64,000 bases of DNA, taken from positions 1 to 64,000 of the forward strand of contig NZ_FTMX01000008.1 of the NCBI RefSeq assembly GCF_900156045.1, in the 5' to 3' direction. The notes beneath the pieces are model-generated. The model worked only from the letters and a program-made list of their open reading frames with translations, ran no database searches and was not told where the DNA came from. Made by a program: the position numbers and the translations under genes. The DNA is from Peribacillus simplex (GTDB taxonomy: Bacteria > Bacillota > Bacilli > Bacillales > DSM-1321). Below, piece after piece: positions 7,695 to 17,162 of this stretch (within the stretch, counting starts at the first letter, position 1; each line of letters opens with the position of its first letter).

Positions 7695-9224
7695 TTAAAC
7701 GGGATAGACTCCATGTTTACGATCGGTAAATGTCAATTGCTTACTGCTATAAGCTTCAAACCTGGCACTTAATTCATCACGCAGGTCATTTGGTTGGATG
7801 ATGCCATCAACAATCATTTCGGAGGCTAAGCGGTAGATATCGATATCTTCATTATATTCATTGCGCTTCTGTTCGATGAATGCTGGGCGCTCTTCTGGTT
7901 CCATCGCATTTATTTTGTTGGCATAGACTGCGTTGACCGCAGCCTCTGCCCCCATGACCGCAATCAATGCCGTCGGTAAGGCAAGAACGCAGTCAGGTTC
8001 AAAAGCGGGACCAGCCATCGCGTATAGTCCTGCACCATAAGCCTTACGGACAATGACAGAAATCTTGGGAACGGTGGCTTCACTCATGGCCGAAATCATT
8101 TTTGCACCATGGCGAATGATCCCTGCCTGTTCGACCTTCGTCCCAATCATGAATCCTGGAATATCCACCAGGAACAACAGCGGAATATGGAAAGCATCAC
8201 ATAAATTGATGAACTTGGCTGCCTTATCAGCTGAATCATGGAACAGGACGCCGCCCTTGACACGCGGCTGATTGGCTATGATCCCTATCGTTTGTCCATT
8301 AAGCCTGGCAAGCCCAGTAATTAATTCGGGTGCAAATAGTTTCTTGATTTCACAAAACGATTGCCTGTCTATAACCCTATCGATCAAGTCATACATATTG
8401 AAGGGTGCATTCTGATTTTTGGGAATCAGTTCTTCCAAAGTTTTTTCGAAATCCGCAGGCAGCTCAGGTCTTACGCTTTTAGGTCTTTCTTGATAATTTC
8501 CTGGAAAATAGCTTAAGTATCTGCGTGCAAACGCGATGGATTCTTCCTCCGACTTTACAAGCACATCCCCGCATCCAGACACAGAACAATGCATTTTCGC
8601 CCCGCCCATTTCCTCTTCGGTTACCTTTTCGCCAATGACCATTTCTGCCATTCTCGGTGAACCTAAATACATGGATGCATTGCCATCAACCATTACTACA
8701 ATATCACAAAAAGCAGGGATATATGCCCCGCCTGCGGCAGACGGACCGAACAATAGACAAATTTGCGGTACTTTTCCTGATAACTTCACTTGGTTGTAAA
8801 AGATTCGTCCTGCTCCGCGGCGCCCTGGAAACATTTCTACTTGATCTGTAATTCGTGCCCCGGCAGAATCGACTAAATAAAGAAGGGGCAACTGCAACTT
8901 TTCAGCTGTTTCCTGAATGCGAATGATTTTCTCGACGGTCCTTGCTCCCCAGGAACCAGCTTTTACAGTCGAATCATTGGCCATGACACAGACCCTCTGA
9001 CCATTGATTTTCCCGATGCCTGTAACTACACCATCAGCAGGTAATCCATCACTGGCACAATTAGCAAAGAAAGCGTCCTCTATTTCAACCCCTTCATCGA
9101 AAAGCAGCTCTAGCCGTTCACGCACGAAAAGCTTTCCTTTTTCAGCGTTTTTTTGATGATATTTTTCTAAACCGCCTTTTTTAATCGTTTCAACCGTTTC
9201 GGTTAGTTTATCCGTCGTTACCAT
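7695..9224 (-). CDS. yngE: Acyl-CoA carboxylase, carboxyltransferase subunit (YngE-like)
   Basis: Transfers CO2 from carboxybiotin to an acyl-CoA; in this operon methylcrotonyl-CoA is the likely substrate, though propionyl-CoA carboxylases share the fold. The protein has about 509 residues with two crotonase-like halves. The first carries SAGARI and GPSAAGGAYIPAF; the second carries PLLFLVDIPGFMIG and RKAYGAGLYAMAG, which are conserved oxyanion and CoA regions. The ATG at 9224 has a perfect GGAGG site and is preferred over the upstream frame start at 9251. It is the last gene of the operon. Its biotin carboxylase and biotin carrier are encoded upstream (yngHA, yngHB). Confidence 0.9.
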   Translation of the reverse strand: MVTTDKLTETVETIKKGGLEKYHQKNAEKGKLFVRERLELLFDEGVEIEDAFFANCASDGLPADGVVTGIGKINGQRVCVMANDSTVKAGSWGARTVEKIIRIQETAEKLQLPLLYLVDSAGARITDQVEMFPGRRGAGRIFYNQVKLSGKVPQICLLFGPSAAGGAYIPAFCDIVVMVDGNASMYLGSPRMAEMVIGEKVTEEEMGGAKMHCSVSGCGDVLVKSEEESIAFARRYLSYFPGNYQERPKSVRPELPADFEKTLEELIPKNQNAPFNMYDLIDRVIDRQSFCEIKKLFAPELITGLARLNGQTIGIIANQPRVKGGVLFHDSADKAAKFINLCDAFHIPLLFLVDIPGFMIGTKVEQAGIIRHGAKMISAMSEATVPKISVIVRKAYGAGLYAMAGPAFEPDCVLALPTALIAVMGAEAAVNAVYANKINAMEPEERPAFIEQKRNEYNEDIDIYRLASEMIVDGIIQPNDLRDELSARFEAYSSKQLTFTDRKHGVYPV

Positions 9225-9247
9225 CCCTGTTCCTCCTTCAATTGAAA

Positions 9248-10030
9248 TCATTGGCCCTTAAAAACCGGTTTGCGTTTTTCCTTGAATGCTGACAGACCCT
9301 CCAGTCGGTCCCGGGTTTTTAAAGTTTTCTGATAGCAGTCTTTTTCAATTTGCAATCCTGTTTTCAAATTAGTCTCAGCCCCTTGATTGATCGCCGCTTT
9401 TGCAGCTCTGAGTGCTAATGGGGCATTGACCGCAATTTCCCCAGCCAATTTTTTCGCTTCCTCAAGTAAATGCTGGGGTGAATATACATGACTGATGATT
9501 TTCAAGGCCTGTGCCGTTTTTGCATCCAATCTCCTTGCCGTATAAATCAGTTCTTTCGCTGTCGGCATTCCGACTATCCGCGGCAGTCTTTGTGTACCGC
9601 CGGCGCCTGGGATGATGCCTAATGACGTTTCTGTCAGTCCAACCTTAGCCGTTTCCGATGCGATGCGTATGTCACAAGCGAGTGCCAACTCCAGCCCGCC
9701 GCCAAAAGCCGAACCGTTAATCGCGGCAATGACTGGAACTGGAAGATTTTCGACAGCCGTAATCGTGTCTCCAATCAACTTGACTGTCTCCCTGACTTTA
9801 TCATCATTCATACCTGCTCGTTCCTTAAGGTCTGCACCTGCACAAAACGCCTTATCACCTGCTCCCGTTATAATGACCGTTCGTAAATTGGAATCTTTTT
9901 TCAATTCATACAGCCCTTCGACTAAGCAATGAAGCAATTCTGTGGATAAAGCATTAGCAGCATCCGGCCGGTTCAAAGTCACGAGGGCAATTCCCTTTTC
10001 TTCATGACTGATCTCAACTAATGAAGTCAT
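9248..10030 (-). CDS. yngF: Enoyl-CoA hydratase family, probably methylglutaconyl-CoA hydratase (YngF)
   Basis: A crotonase-fold hydratase of 260 residues. The oxyanion-hole motifs AFCAGADLKE and GSAFGGGLELALACD are present, as are the conserved TETSLGIIPGAGGTQRLPR (glutamate in the catalytic region) and the C-terminal FKEKRKPVFKGQ. In leucine degradation it would hydrate 3-methylglutaconyl-CoA to HMG-CoA. That fits its place between the HMG-CoA lyase and carboxylase genes. It has a GAGGTG ribosome site and lies 23 bases before yngE. Generic enoyl-CoA hydratase activity cannot be excluded from sequence alone. Confidence 0.88.
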   Translation of the reverse strand: MTSLVEISHEEKGIALVTLNRPDAANALSTELLHCLVEGLYELKKDSNLRTVIITGAGDKAFCAGADLKERAGMNDDKVRETVKLIGDTITAVENLPVPVIAAINGSAFGGGLELALACDIRIASETAKVGLTETSLGIIPGAGGTQRLPRIVGMPTAKELIYTARRLDAKTAQALKIISHVYSPQHLLEEAKKLAGEIAVNAPLALRAAKAAINQGAETNLKTGLQIEKDCYQKTLKTRDRLEGLSAFKEKRKPVFKGQ

Positions 10031-10049
10031 AAATTCACCTCAATTTCTC

Positions 10050-10949
10050 TTATTGTGCGTTATAAACAGCCATCTGATGGCTAGGCAATGGTTTCTCCAA
10101 AAAGCTTTGCATCATGGCCGCAGCCTTCATTAGTTTTTCTGGATTGATTCCCGTTTTAATTCCCATTTTATGTAGCATATGGATCAGGTCATCCGTTGCC
10201 ACATTTCCGCTCGCACCTGGTGCATACGGGCATCCTCCTAAACCTCCGAGCGAAGAGTCAAATGTGTCAACACCATAATTCAGTGATTCAAGGACATTTG
10301 CGAGTGCCATACCCCTTGTATCATGAAAATGGAGGGCAATCCGGCTTGTATCATATCTTTTTACTGCCTGTTCAAGGAACAAGGCAACTTGTCTTGGAGA
10401 TGCGACCCCAATGGTATCACCCAATGAGACCTCATCGATTCCATACTCAAACAGTTGATCACAAACACGGAAAACCTGTTCGGACGAAATCTCCCCTTCA
10501 TAAGGACAGCCGAAAACGGTTGAAATATAGCCCCTGACCGTTTTCCCGCTATTTGCTGCTGTCCCGATGACATCCTTCATTATTGGAAAGGTATCGGAGA
10601 TCGATTTATTAATATTTTTAAGATTATGCGTTTCACTGGATGACATGAACACGGAAATTTCATCGATATTAGCTTCAAGAGCCGACTCCAGTCCCCTTTG
10701 ATTGGGTACAAGGGCCGCATAAGTGATACCGGGTTTGCGCTTTATTCCCTTAGCCACAAGGGCGGCATCACTTAATTGGGGAATCCACTTTGGATGGACA
10801 AAAGAAGTCACTTCTATATAAGATAATCCCGTATCAGAGAGCTGATCGATCCAATCCATTTTGCTTTGTGCAGGTATCATGACCTTTTCATTTTGCAGCC
10901 CGTCACGCGGACCCACTTCCTTAATTGTCACTTTTTCAGGCCAATTCAT
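10050..10949 (-). CDS. yngG: Hydroxymethylglutaryl-CoA lyase
   Basis: Cleaves HMG-CoA to acetoacetate and acetyl-CoA, the last step of leucine degradation. The HMGL TIM barrel is evident: the N-terminal VGPRDGLQNEK, the metal ligands ALHFHDTRGMALAN, and the signature GVDTFDSSLGGLGGCPYAPG with its active-site cysteine, then ASGNVATDDLIHML. At 299 residues it matches B. subtilis YngG (MvaB). A GGAGGGG site precedes the ATG. The 19-base gap to yngF and same-strand arrangement fit the operon. Confidence 0.95.
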   Translation of the reverse strand: MNWPEKVTIKEVGPRDGLQNEKVMIPAQSKMDWIDQLSDTGLSYIEVTSFVHPKWIPQLSDAALVAKGIKRKPGITYAALVPNQRGLESALEANIDEISVFMSSSETHNLKNINKSISDTFPIMKDVIGTAANSGKTVRGYISTVFGCPYEGEISSEQVFRVCDQLFEYGIDEVSLGDTIGVASPRQVALFLEQAVKRYDTSRIALHFHDTRGMALANVLESLNYGVDTFDSSLGGLGGCPYAPGASGNVATDDLIHMLHKMGIKTGINPEKLMKAAAMMQSFLEKPLPSHQMAVYNAQ

Positions 10950-10966
10950 CTTACCCCTCCGTCCTT

Positions 10967-11179
10967 TTATTCAATGACGGCCAAAATGTCGCCCTCATTT
11001 ACGAAATCCCCCTCATTAACTTTAAGTTCTTTGATGGTGCCAGCTTCTTCGGCTGCAATGGGGATTTCCATTTTCATCGATTCCAAGATAATGATGTCCT
11101 GTCCGTCTGTTACACTTTGCCCCTCATTCGCTACGATTTTCCAAACGCTTCCTGCCATGCTTGCCTTTAATTCTGCCAT
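10967..11179 (-). CDS. yngHB: Biotin carboxyl carrier protein (YngHB-like)
   Basis: A 70-residue stand-alone biotinyl domain. The attachment site is LESMKMEIP, with the target lysine at residue 36, followed by the mirror-repeat AGTIKELKVNEGDFVNEGD. It would carry CO2 from the biotin carboxylase encoded immediately upstream to the YngE carboxyltransferase. A strong AGGAGGAA site lies before the ATG. Domains this short are common when carrier and carboxylase are separate polypeptides, as in B. subtilis. Confidence 0.93.
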   Translation of the reverse strand: MAELKASMAGSVWKIVANEGQSVTDGQDIIILESMKMEIPIAAEEAGTIKELKVNEGDFVNEGDILAVIE

Positions 11180-11217
11180 CTTACATTCCTCCTGATCATT
11201 TTGTTTTAAAATATGGG

Positions 11218-12567
11218 TTATACAGTCAATTTTTTAATATATTTCGCAATGAAATCCGTAGTTGTATCTCCTTGGGAAAAAGCTTCATGAGAAATTATTT
11301 CCATAAGCAAAGGAAGGTTTGTTTTTATTCCTTCTATTTTATAGTTTGCCAGCGCTTCTCTTAATCTCTTGATCGCTTTATCCCTTGAATCGCCGCTCAC
11401 TACCAATTTGGCGATCATCGGATCATAAAAATGGGATACGACGGAAGTTCCATGAACCGCCAATTCATGACGGATTCCTTCACCTTCCGGAAGTTCCATG
11501 CTGGTGATTCTCCCCGGTGCTGGATAAAACGTTTTCGGGTCTTCAGCGTATATACGCACTTCAATGGAGTGTCCATCCTGTTTAATCTCACTTTGAGTGA
11601 ATTCCAATTTGTTGCCCGATGCAATTTTAATTTGCTGTTCGACTAAATCCAGCCCCGTAATTTCTTCGGTGACAGGATGCTCAACCTGAAGACGTGTATT
11701 CATTTCCAGGAAATAAAAGTTTTTATCACCATCAACTAAAAATTCGAGAGTTCCCGCATTGCTATAACCGATGGATTTTACCGCTTTCACAGCAGCCATT
11801 CCCATCCTGTTTCTTGTTTCTTCATCAAGGAAAGAAGAGGGAGCCTCTTCCACGACCTTCTGGTGGCGCCTTTGAACGGAGCATTCCCTTTCCCATAAGT
11901 AAACAGCATTCCCAAAGGAATCCGCCAATACCTGAATTTCGATATGCCGAGGCTTCTCTATCAATTTTTCTATGAACATATCTCCATTGCCAAAAAACAA
12001 TTGGGCACGTTTTTGATTCCCTTCGAAGGCCTTGGTCAGTTCATCTTCATTAGCAACGGCCTGCATGCCGATTCCCCCGCCGCCTGCTGCTGCTTTTAAC
12101 ATGACTGGATAGCCGATCTTTTCGGCAACGGCTGCCGCTTCTGCACTATCAATTAACGGACGTGAAAATCCAGGCACCAATGGAAGTCCCGCTTGTTCCA
12201 TCTTTTTCCGGGCCTCGACTTTATTGCCCATCTGCTGGATGATTTCTGGTTTTGGACCAATGAATATCAAGCCGGCTTCTTCGCATGAACGTGCGAAATC
12301 TGCATTTTCACTAAGAAATCCGTATCCTGGATGAATGGCTTCCACTCCCGTTTTCTTGGCTATTTCCAAAATCTTATTGACGTTTAAATAGCTTTCCTGT
12401 ACTCTCGGGCCACCCAATAAATATGCCTCATCCGCCAATCCCACAAATGGCGAATCCGCATCTGCTTCCGAATGGACAGCGACAGTAAGTATTCCCAACT
12501 TCCTGCATGTACGAATAATGCGTGATGCTATTTCTCCCCTGTTTGCGATAAGAATTTTTCGAATCAT
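11218..12567 (-). CDS. yngHA: Biotin carboxylase subunit (YngHA/AccC-type)
   Basis: The ATP-dependent biotin carboxylase of an acyl-CoA carboxylase. The 449 residues contain the N-terminal IANRGEIASRIIRTCRKLG, the ATP-grasp glycine loop KAAAGGGGIGM, the catalytic FIEKLIEKPRHIEIQ and EMNTRLQVEHPVTEE, and the C-terminal biotin carboxylase domain. There is no fused carrier; a separate 70-residue biotinyl protein follows after 38 bases. This looks like an operon-specific carboxylase, distinct from the fatty-acid synthesis AccC expected elsewhere in the genome. A GGAGGG site precedes the ATG. Confidence 0.92.
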   Translation of the reverse strand: MIRKILIANRGEIASRIIRTCRKLGILTVAVHSEADADSPFVGLADEAYLLGGPRVQESYLNVNKILEIAKKTGVEAIHPGYGFLSENADFARSCEEAGLIFIGPKPEIIQQMGNKVEARKKMEQAGLPLVPGFSRPLIDSAEAAAVAEKIGYPVMLKAAAGGGGIGMQAVANEDELTKAFEGNQKRAQLFFGNGDMFIEKLIEKPRHIEIQVLADSFGNAVYLWERECSVQRRHQKVVEEAPSSFLDEETRNRMGMAAVKAVKSIGYSNAGTLEFLVDGDKNFYFLEMNTRLQVEHPVTEEITGLDLVEQQIKIASGNKLEFTQSEIKQDGHSIEVRIYAEDPKTFYPAPGRITSMELPEGEGIRHELAVHGTSVVSHFYDPMIAKLVVSGDSRDKAIKRLREALANYKIEGIKTNLPLLMEIISHEAFSQGDTTTDFIAKYIKKLTV

Positions 12568-12579
12568 TCGATACCCTCC

Positions 12580-14226
12580 TTATTTAGTGCGTTCCGATAG
12601 TAAATCAAGAGTTTGTTGCCGAAGCTTATACTTTTGGATTTTCCCGGATGCAGTCATGGGATAAGCATCGGTAAATTGAATGTAACGGGGAATTTTATGA
12701 AAAGATATTTTCCCTTTGCAATACTCTATCAATTCTTTCTCCGTAAGGGTTTCACCCGCTTTCAGAATGATCCATGCAGCTACCTCTTCCCCATACTTCC
12801 GATCTGGAACGCCGAGTACCTGGACATCGACAATTGCAGGATGTTGATAGAGGAATTCTTCGATCTCCCGGGGATAAATATTTTCCCCTCCGCGAATGAT
12901 CATATCTTTCAGCCGCCCTGTAATCTTGCAATAACCCCTTTCATCCATCACTGCCAAATCTCCCGTATGAAGCCAGCCTTCCCGGTCAATCGCCTGCTCA
13001 GTAGCTTCAGGGTTATTATAATATCCTTTCATTACATGATATCCCCTGGAACAGAGTTCACCCTGTATACCCCGAGGGACTTCTTCCCCTGTAGCCGGAT
13101 CGACAATTTTCACTTCCACTTTCGGCAAAGCCCTTCCCACTGAGGAAACACGAAGTTCGATCGGATCGTCCGTTCTTGTCATCGTAATTCCTGGAGACGA
13201 TTCCGTTTGACCATAAGTAATCGTGATTTCCGAGATTCCCATCTTATTCACCACGCTTCTCATGACTTCGATCGGACATGTGGAGCCTGCCATGATTCCA
13301 GTCCGCAACGAACGTAAATCATACTGGTCAAAATCATCGAGATTAAGTTGAGCGATGAACATCGTCGGAACACCATGAAGTGCCGTACATTTTTCGGCTT
13401 CAACGGTCTGAAGGACGACGCGTGGATTAAATTCCACAATCGGCACCATTGCTGCCCCTACAGAAACAGATGCCATCGTACCAAGGGAACAGCCGAAACA
13501 ATGAAAAAACGGAACCGGGATGCAAAGCCGGTCAACTTCGGTAAGTTTCATGCATTCCGCGACATTCAATCCGTTGTTGACCAGGTTAGAATGCGTCAGC
13601 ATCACTCCTTTTGGAAATCCTGTCGTCCCTGATGTATATTGCATATTAATCACATCATCTGGAGCCAATTCCTCCATCCTCATGTCCAGTGACTCCTCCG
13701 AAATGGACTCGCTCCCGCTAATGACATCATCCCACGAAAACGTTCCGGGATAACGCGTTTTACCTAAAACGATGATATTTTTCAATTTTGGCAGTTTCTC
13801 AGATTGTAATTTTCCTGGTTCTGCATTTTTCAATTCAGGAACGATTTCGTACAGCGTATCTATATATGAATGATCCTTAAATTGCTCCATCAGGATGATC
13901 GTCGTCGCATCGGATTGCTTGAGCAAGTATTCCAATTCACTTGTGCGGTAATTAGTGTTGACCGTAACCAGCACCCCGCCCATTTTCGCGGTGGAAAATT
14001 GGGATATAAGCCATTCCGGTTTATTGGACGCCCAAATGGCGATATGTTCCCCTTTTTTTATATCGAGTGACATAAACCCCCTGGCCGCCTTTCGGCAAAT
14101 CTTTTCAAATTCGCGATAGGAATGGCGGAGGCCCAGTTCATGGTATACAACCGCTTCATTATCACCATATTGTTCAGCTGTCCTTTCAAGCAATTTCCCG
14201 ATCGTAATATCTAGCAAATCAGACAT
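12580..14226 (-). CDS. yngI: Acyl-CoA synthetase, AMP-forming (YngI-like)
   Basis: An ANL-superfamily ligase activating a fatty or branched-chain acid as acyl-AMP and then acyl-CoA. It shows the AMP-binding P-loop MQYTSGTTGFPKGV, the A5 region TYGQTESSPG, the A7 motif GWLHTGDLAVMDERGY and a C-terminal A10 lysine motif PMTASGKIQKYKLR. About 548 residues is normal for the family. The ATG at 14226 follows an AGGAGG site and is preferred over the in-frame codon at 14244. It lies between yngJ and yngHA, so it could feed acyl-CoA substrates into the pathway; acetoacetate activation is another possibility. Confidence 0.88.
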   Translation of the reverse strand: MSDLLDITIGKLLERTAEQYGDNEAVVYHELGLRHSYREFEKICRKAARGFMSLDIKKGEHIAIWASNKPEWLISQFSTAKMGGVLVTVNTNYRTSELEYLLKQSDATTIILMEQFKDHSYIDTLYEIVPELKNAEPGKLQSEKLPKLKNIIVLGKTRYPGTFSWDDVISGSESISEESLDMRMEELAPDDVINMQYTSGTTGFPKGVMLTHSNLVNNGLNVAECMKLTEVDRLCIPVPFFHCFGCSLGTMASVSVGAAMVPIVEFNPRVVLQTVEAEKCTALHGVPTMFIAQLNLDDFDQYDLRSLRTGIMAGSTCPIEVMRSVVNKMGISEITITYGQTESSPGITMTRTDDPIELRVSSVGRALPKVEVKIVDPATGEEVPRGIQGELCSRGYHVMKGYYNNPEATEQAIDREGWLHTGDLAVMDERGYCKITGRLKDMIIRGGENIYPREIEEFLYQHPAIVDVQVLGVPDRKYGEEVAAWIILKAGETLTEKELIEYCKGKISFHKIPRYIQFTDAYPMTASGKIQKYKLRQQTLDLLSERTK

Positions 14227-14341
14227 CAAACTCCTCCTAATCAAATAAAAGTAAGAATGGACGCGTTTTGCTGTATAGATAACATCTGCTTTTCACCAAA
14301 ATGAACCAAAGCATCATCGTTCATTTTACGTTCCAGAAAGA

Positions 14342-15484
14342 TTAACAGCCTAATTGTCTGGCGATAACGAGTCTTTGAATTTCGGATGTGCCTTCACCAA
14401 TCTCCAATAACTTAGCATCTCTTAAATAGCGCTCCACTTCATATTCGCGCATGTAACCAGATCCGCCATGTATTTGAATCGCTTGATTGCTGGCCCGGAA
14501 AGCGGTTTCACTTGCAAAAAGCTTGGCGTATGCCGCTTCCTTCGCAAAAGGTTTTTTATTGTCTTTTAACCATGCAGCCTTATATACCATATTCCTCGCC
14601 AATTCAATTTCCATCGCCATGTCTGCCAGCTTGAATTGAATGGCCTGGAAATTTGATATCGATTTACCGAATTGAATGCGCTCTTTTGAAAAAGCTAAAG
14701 CTTTATCAAAGGCAGCCTGAGCGATACCGACGGCCAAAGCTGCAATGGAAATCCTTCCTCCATCCAGTGTGAATAAGAATTGTTTGAACCCTTTGTCTGG
14801 ATCTCCCAATATATTTTCCTTTGGTACCCGGACGTTATCCAGAATGATTTCACAAGTATTGGAAGCCCTAACTCCCATTTTTTCATAATTGCTATTAATC
14901 GTAAGCCCTTGGGTATCGGTTGGCACGATGAATGCCGAGATGATATTCTTGCCCTTGGAATCTTTGCCCGATACAGCAGTGACGGTTACGGTTCTTGAAT
15001 AGCTGGCATTTGTAATCCAAGTTTTCTCACCATTGATCACATACTCATCACCTTCCAACACGGCAGTGGTTCTAGTGCCGCCAGCATCGGAACCCGCATT
15101 GGGCTCTGTCAACCCGAAAGCTGCCAGAGTTTCTCCGGTCGTGATTGGAACCAGATATTTTTGCTTCTGTTCTTCGGTTCCAAAATAGTAAATTGGACTT
15201 GCTCCGAGCGAAACGGCTGCAGCATAACTTAAGCCCGTTCCCCCGCACGCCTTGCCAACCTCTTCAACTGCAATGGCATATGAAATCGTATCTCCGCCCG
15301 AACCGCCATATTCTTCAGGAAATGGAATTCCAAGCAACCCGAGTTTCCCCATTTTTTTGAATGCATCCTCCGCAAACATGGACTTTGCATCCAACTCTAT
15401 CGCTATGGGTTTAATTTCCTTTTCGGCAAATTCCTTTACCATTTCCTTAATCATCTGCTGTTCTTTTGTAAGTGAAAAATCCAT
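14342..15484 (-). CDS. yngJ: Acyl-CoA dehydrogenase (YngJ-like)
   Basis: An FAD-dependent dehydrogenase of 380 residues introducing the alpha-beta double bond into an acyl-CoA. Isovaleryl-CoA is likely given the operon, though short-chain substrates are possible. It has the family signatures [15 protein letters not shown] (FAD/substrate) and [20 protein letters not shown]. The C-terminal [17 protein letters not shown] carries the glutamate used as catalytic base in many family members. A GGGGAA site precedes the ATG. It is the first structural gene after the TetR gene and sits directly behind a palindromic operator at 15507, so it probably begins the regulated operon. Confidence 0.92.
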   Translation of the reverse strand: MDFSLTKEQQMIKEMVKEFAEKEIKPIAIELDAKSMFAEDAFKKMGKLGLLGIPFPEEYGGSGGDTISYAIAVEEVGKACGGTGLSYAAAVSLGASPIYYFGTEEQKQKYLVPITTGETLAAFGLTEPNAGSDAGGTRTTAVLEGDEYVINGEKTWITNASYSRTVTVTAVSGKDSKGKNIISAFIVPTDTQGLTINSNYEKMGVRASNTCEIILDNVRVPKENILGDPDKGFKQFLFTLDGGRISIAALAVGIAQAAFDKALAFSKERIQFGKSISNFQAIQFKLADMAMEIELARNMVYKAAWLKDNKKPFAKEAAYAKLFASETAFRASNQAIQIHGGSGYMREYEVERYLRDAKLLEIGEGTSEIQRLVIARQLGC

Positions 15485-15506
15485 ATTTTCATTCCCCTTT
15501 CAATTG

Positions 15507-15524
15507 AGACCGACTAGTTGGTCT
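15507..15524. promoter_or_regulatory. Palindromic operator upstream of yngJ, probably for the TetR regulator
   Basis: AGACCGACTAGTTGGTCT is an 18-base palindrome with one mismatched pair (8 of 9 pairs). It lies 23 bases upstream of the yngJ start and just after the TetR gene stop. Such GACCGACTAGTNGGTC-type palindromes are common TetR-family operators. The location means the regulator would block transcription into yngJ and the genes after it. The pairing of site and regulator is inferred from position. Confidence 0.6.
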
Positions 15525-15544
15525 GTACAAATCAAGTTAATTGT

Positions 15545-16177
15545 TTAATCCGCAACAACTTTGTTCTTCAGTAAAAATGGCTGGGTGATTTCAGTATCTT
15601 TTTGTTTCTCTGTCAATAGGGCATTCAGAATTAAATCTACGTAAATATCACCGATTTCATCAATCGTTTTTCCACCGTCCCTTTTGTACCATTTGTAGGA
15701 CCAGTTCACCATGCCAAGAATTGACATTCCGGTAATTTCCACTGGCAATTCGCTGCGGAATACTCCCTTGTCAATGCCTTCTTTGATGACGGAAAAAATG
15801 ATTTCTTTATACATTTGACGCTTTTTTTTGATTGCTTCAACATAAGGTGGTTTTAAGTAAATGCTTTCTTGATAGAAAACTGAGATGTGTGGTTTATAGA
15901 GGTCAAAAACTTTAACGAATGATTGAATGATCTTTTGCATTTTTTCTGTTGGATGGGTACTTTCTGAAATGGCTTCCTGTGCTTTTATTAAAACATATGA
16001 AATAAAGTAATCATGAATGACAAATAGGAGTTCATCTTTGGAAGAGAAATGGTGATAAAACCCCCCCTTGCTAGTTCCGCATGCCTTAACGATTTCGTTA
16101 ACGGAGACACCATGAAAACCATGCTGATCGAAGAGCGCCAACGATGTTTCAATTATTTTTTCTTTTAACTCCGTAAG
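15545..16177 (-). CDS. TetR-family regulator of the yng operon (start codon unclear)
   Basis: A TetR repressor of about 210 residues. The N-terminal helix-turn-helix is LALFDQHGFHGVSVNEIVKA followed by CGTSKGGFYHHFSSKDELL; the C-terminal ligand domain ends IYVDLILNALLTEKQ. Homology-like sequence (TELKEKIIETS, helix 1) extends upstream of the only canonical in-frame start, TTG at 16141. The G-rich ribosome site (AAGGGGGG) at 16184-16191 points to an in-frame CTT at 16177, where an ATG would be expected. No ATG, GTG or TTG exists in frame between 16141 and the upstream stop. The gene is therefore started unusually, mutated, or mis-sequenced. It likely controls acyl-CoA catabolism through the operator at 15507. 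Confidence 0.8.
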   Translation of the reverse strand, partial: LTELKEKIIETSLALFDQHGFHGVSVNEIVKACGTSKGGFYHHFSSKDELLFVIHDYFISYVLIKAQEAISESTHPTEKMQKIIQSFVKVFDLYKPHISVFYQESIYLKPPYVEAIKKKRQMYKEIIFSVIKEGIDKGVFRSELPVEITGMSILGMVNWSYKWYKRDGGKTIDEIGDIYVDLILNALLTEKQKDTEITQPFLLKNKVVAD

Positions 16178-16294
16178 ACTGCACCCCCCTTGTATCCGCT
16201 TACATTTAATCCAGAATAAAGAGATTTATTATGTAAAAACTGGATTTATTTAGATTTTACCAAATATTTAAAAATTGTCAATTTTAAATTATAA

Positions 16295-16325
16295 ACAAAA
16301 AACAGCCCTCAATACCAAGAGCTGT
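16295..16325 (-). terminator. Terminator after the exported protein gene
   Basis: On the minus strand, GACAGCTCTTGG and GAGGGCTG pair imperfectly and are followed by TTTTTTG. It lies some 55 bases after the stop at 16379. Confidence 0.65.
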
Positions 16326-16378
16326 CAATCTACTTTATGCTTGAATATGACACATTCGATACTAACCCTTATTGCCAT

Positions 16379-17134
16379 TCACTTTTTTCCCTTGACCGGT
16401 TTAACTTGGGCTTTTACAAGCTGCCATCCATTGTTATACTTCCATACTGATTTGATTTCCAATATCGAATCACGTTCATCGGACCCTTTTACATTTTGGA
16501 CTCCCACAAGCGCTTTCCCTTTTCCAAAAACGTTCTTTAAGTCCAGTGAAGAATATGGATCAACCAAAAGCTCTGTCGGTTCATTTAGTTTTCCATTTTG
16601 ATAAATGCCCATTTCATCATAAGCTTGTTTTCTGGAACTGACATCTATCACCACAGGCTTTTGACCTTCAATAATGATTTCCGCTTTGTATCCGTCAAGA
16701 AATTGGGCCATTACGGGAACGGATGGAGGGATTTCCAGTTCCTTCACTTTTCCATCCTTGAACGTATAGGCGTAACTGGTTATCAACCGCTCTCTACCTT
16801 CCATCAAAACCGTGACCAATACATCCTGTACCCCATCATTATTCAAGTCGGCAACCTTGAGATCTGGATTATATCCAGCTTTAAGCGGGACAGTGATTGT
16901 ACGGCGATTGCTTTCCACACTTAACTCGATTTTCTTCAGAAACTTGCTTCCTTCCTCATATGGCAGCCCCTGAACCTGGATGATGTCTATTTTCTGGTCA
17001 CCTGTTACATCTCTTTTTGTTGAAATATAAGTGCCATCGACATGAAAATTTTTATCATGCGCTTCAACCGCTTGATAGCTCAAAAAGAGTGAGATGACTA
17101 AAACCGCATATTTTAGCAGATCTAACTTTTTCAT
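16379..17134 (-). CDS. Exported protein with Ca-loop-like (VCBS/FG-GAP-type) segments
   Basis: A 251-residue protein with an N-terminal hydrophobic segment (residues ~9-24, LKYAVLVISLFLSYQAVEA) that looks like a signal peptide cleaved after VEA. The mature part has two aspartate/asparagine loops, DVTGDQKIDIIQV and DLNNDGVQDVLVTV. These resemble calcium-binding DxNxDGxxD loops of VCBS/FG-GAP beta-propeller-like proteins. Lysine-rich tail. It is transcribed with or just after the cyd genes (28-base gap), but I know of no functional link to the oxidase. The precise role is unknown. Confidence 0.65.
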   Translation of the reverse strand: MKKLDLLKYAVLVISLFLSYQAVEAHDKNFHVDGTYISTKRDVTGDQKIDIIQVQGLPYEEGSKFLKKIELSVESNRRTITVPLKAGYNPDLKVADLNNDGVQDVLVTVLMEGRERLITSYAYTFKDGKVKELEIPPSVPVMAQFLDGYKAEIIIEGQKPVVIDVSSRKQAYDEMGIYQNGKLNEPTELLVDPYSSLDLKNVFGKGKALVGVQNVKGSDERDSILEIKSVWKYNNGWQLVKAQVKPVKGKK

Positions 17135-17162
17135 AGTGATAACCTCTCTTTTCCAAGATGAA

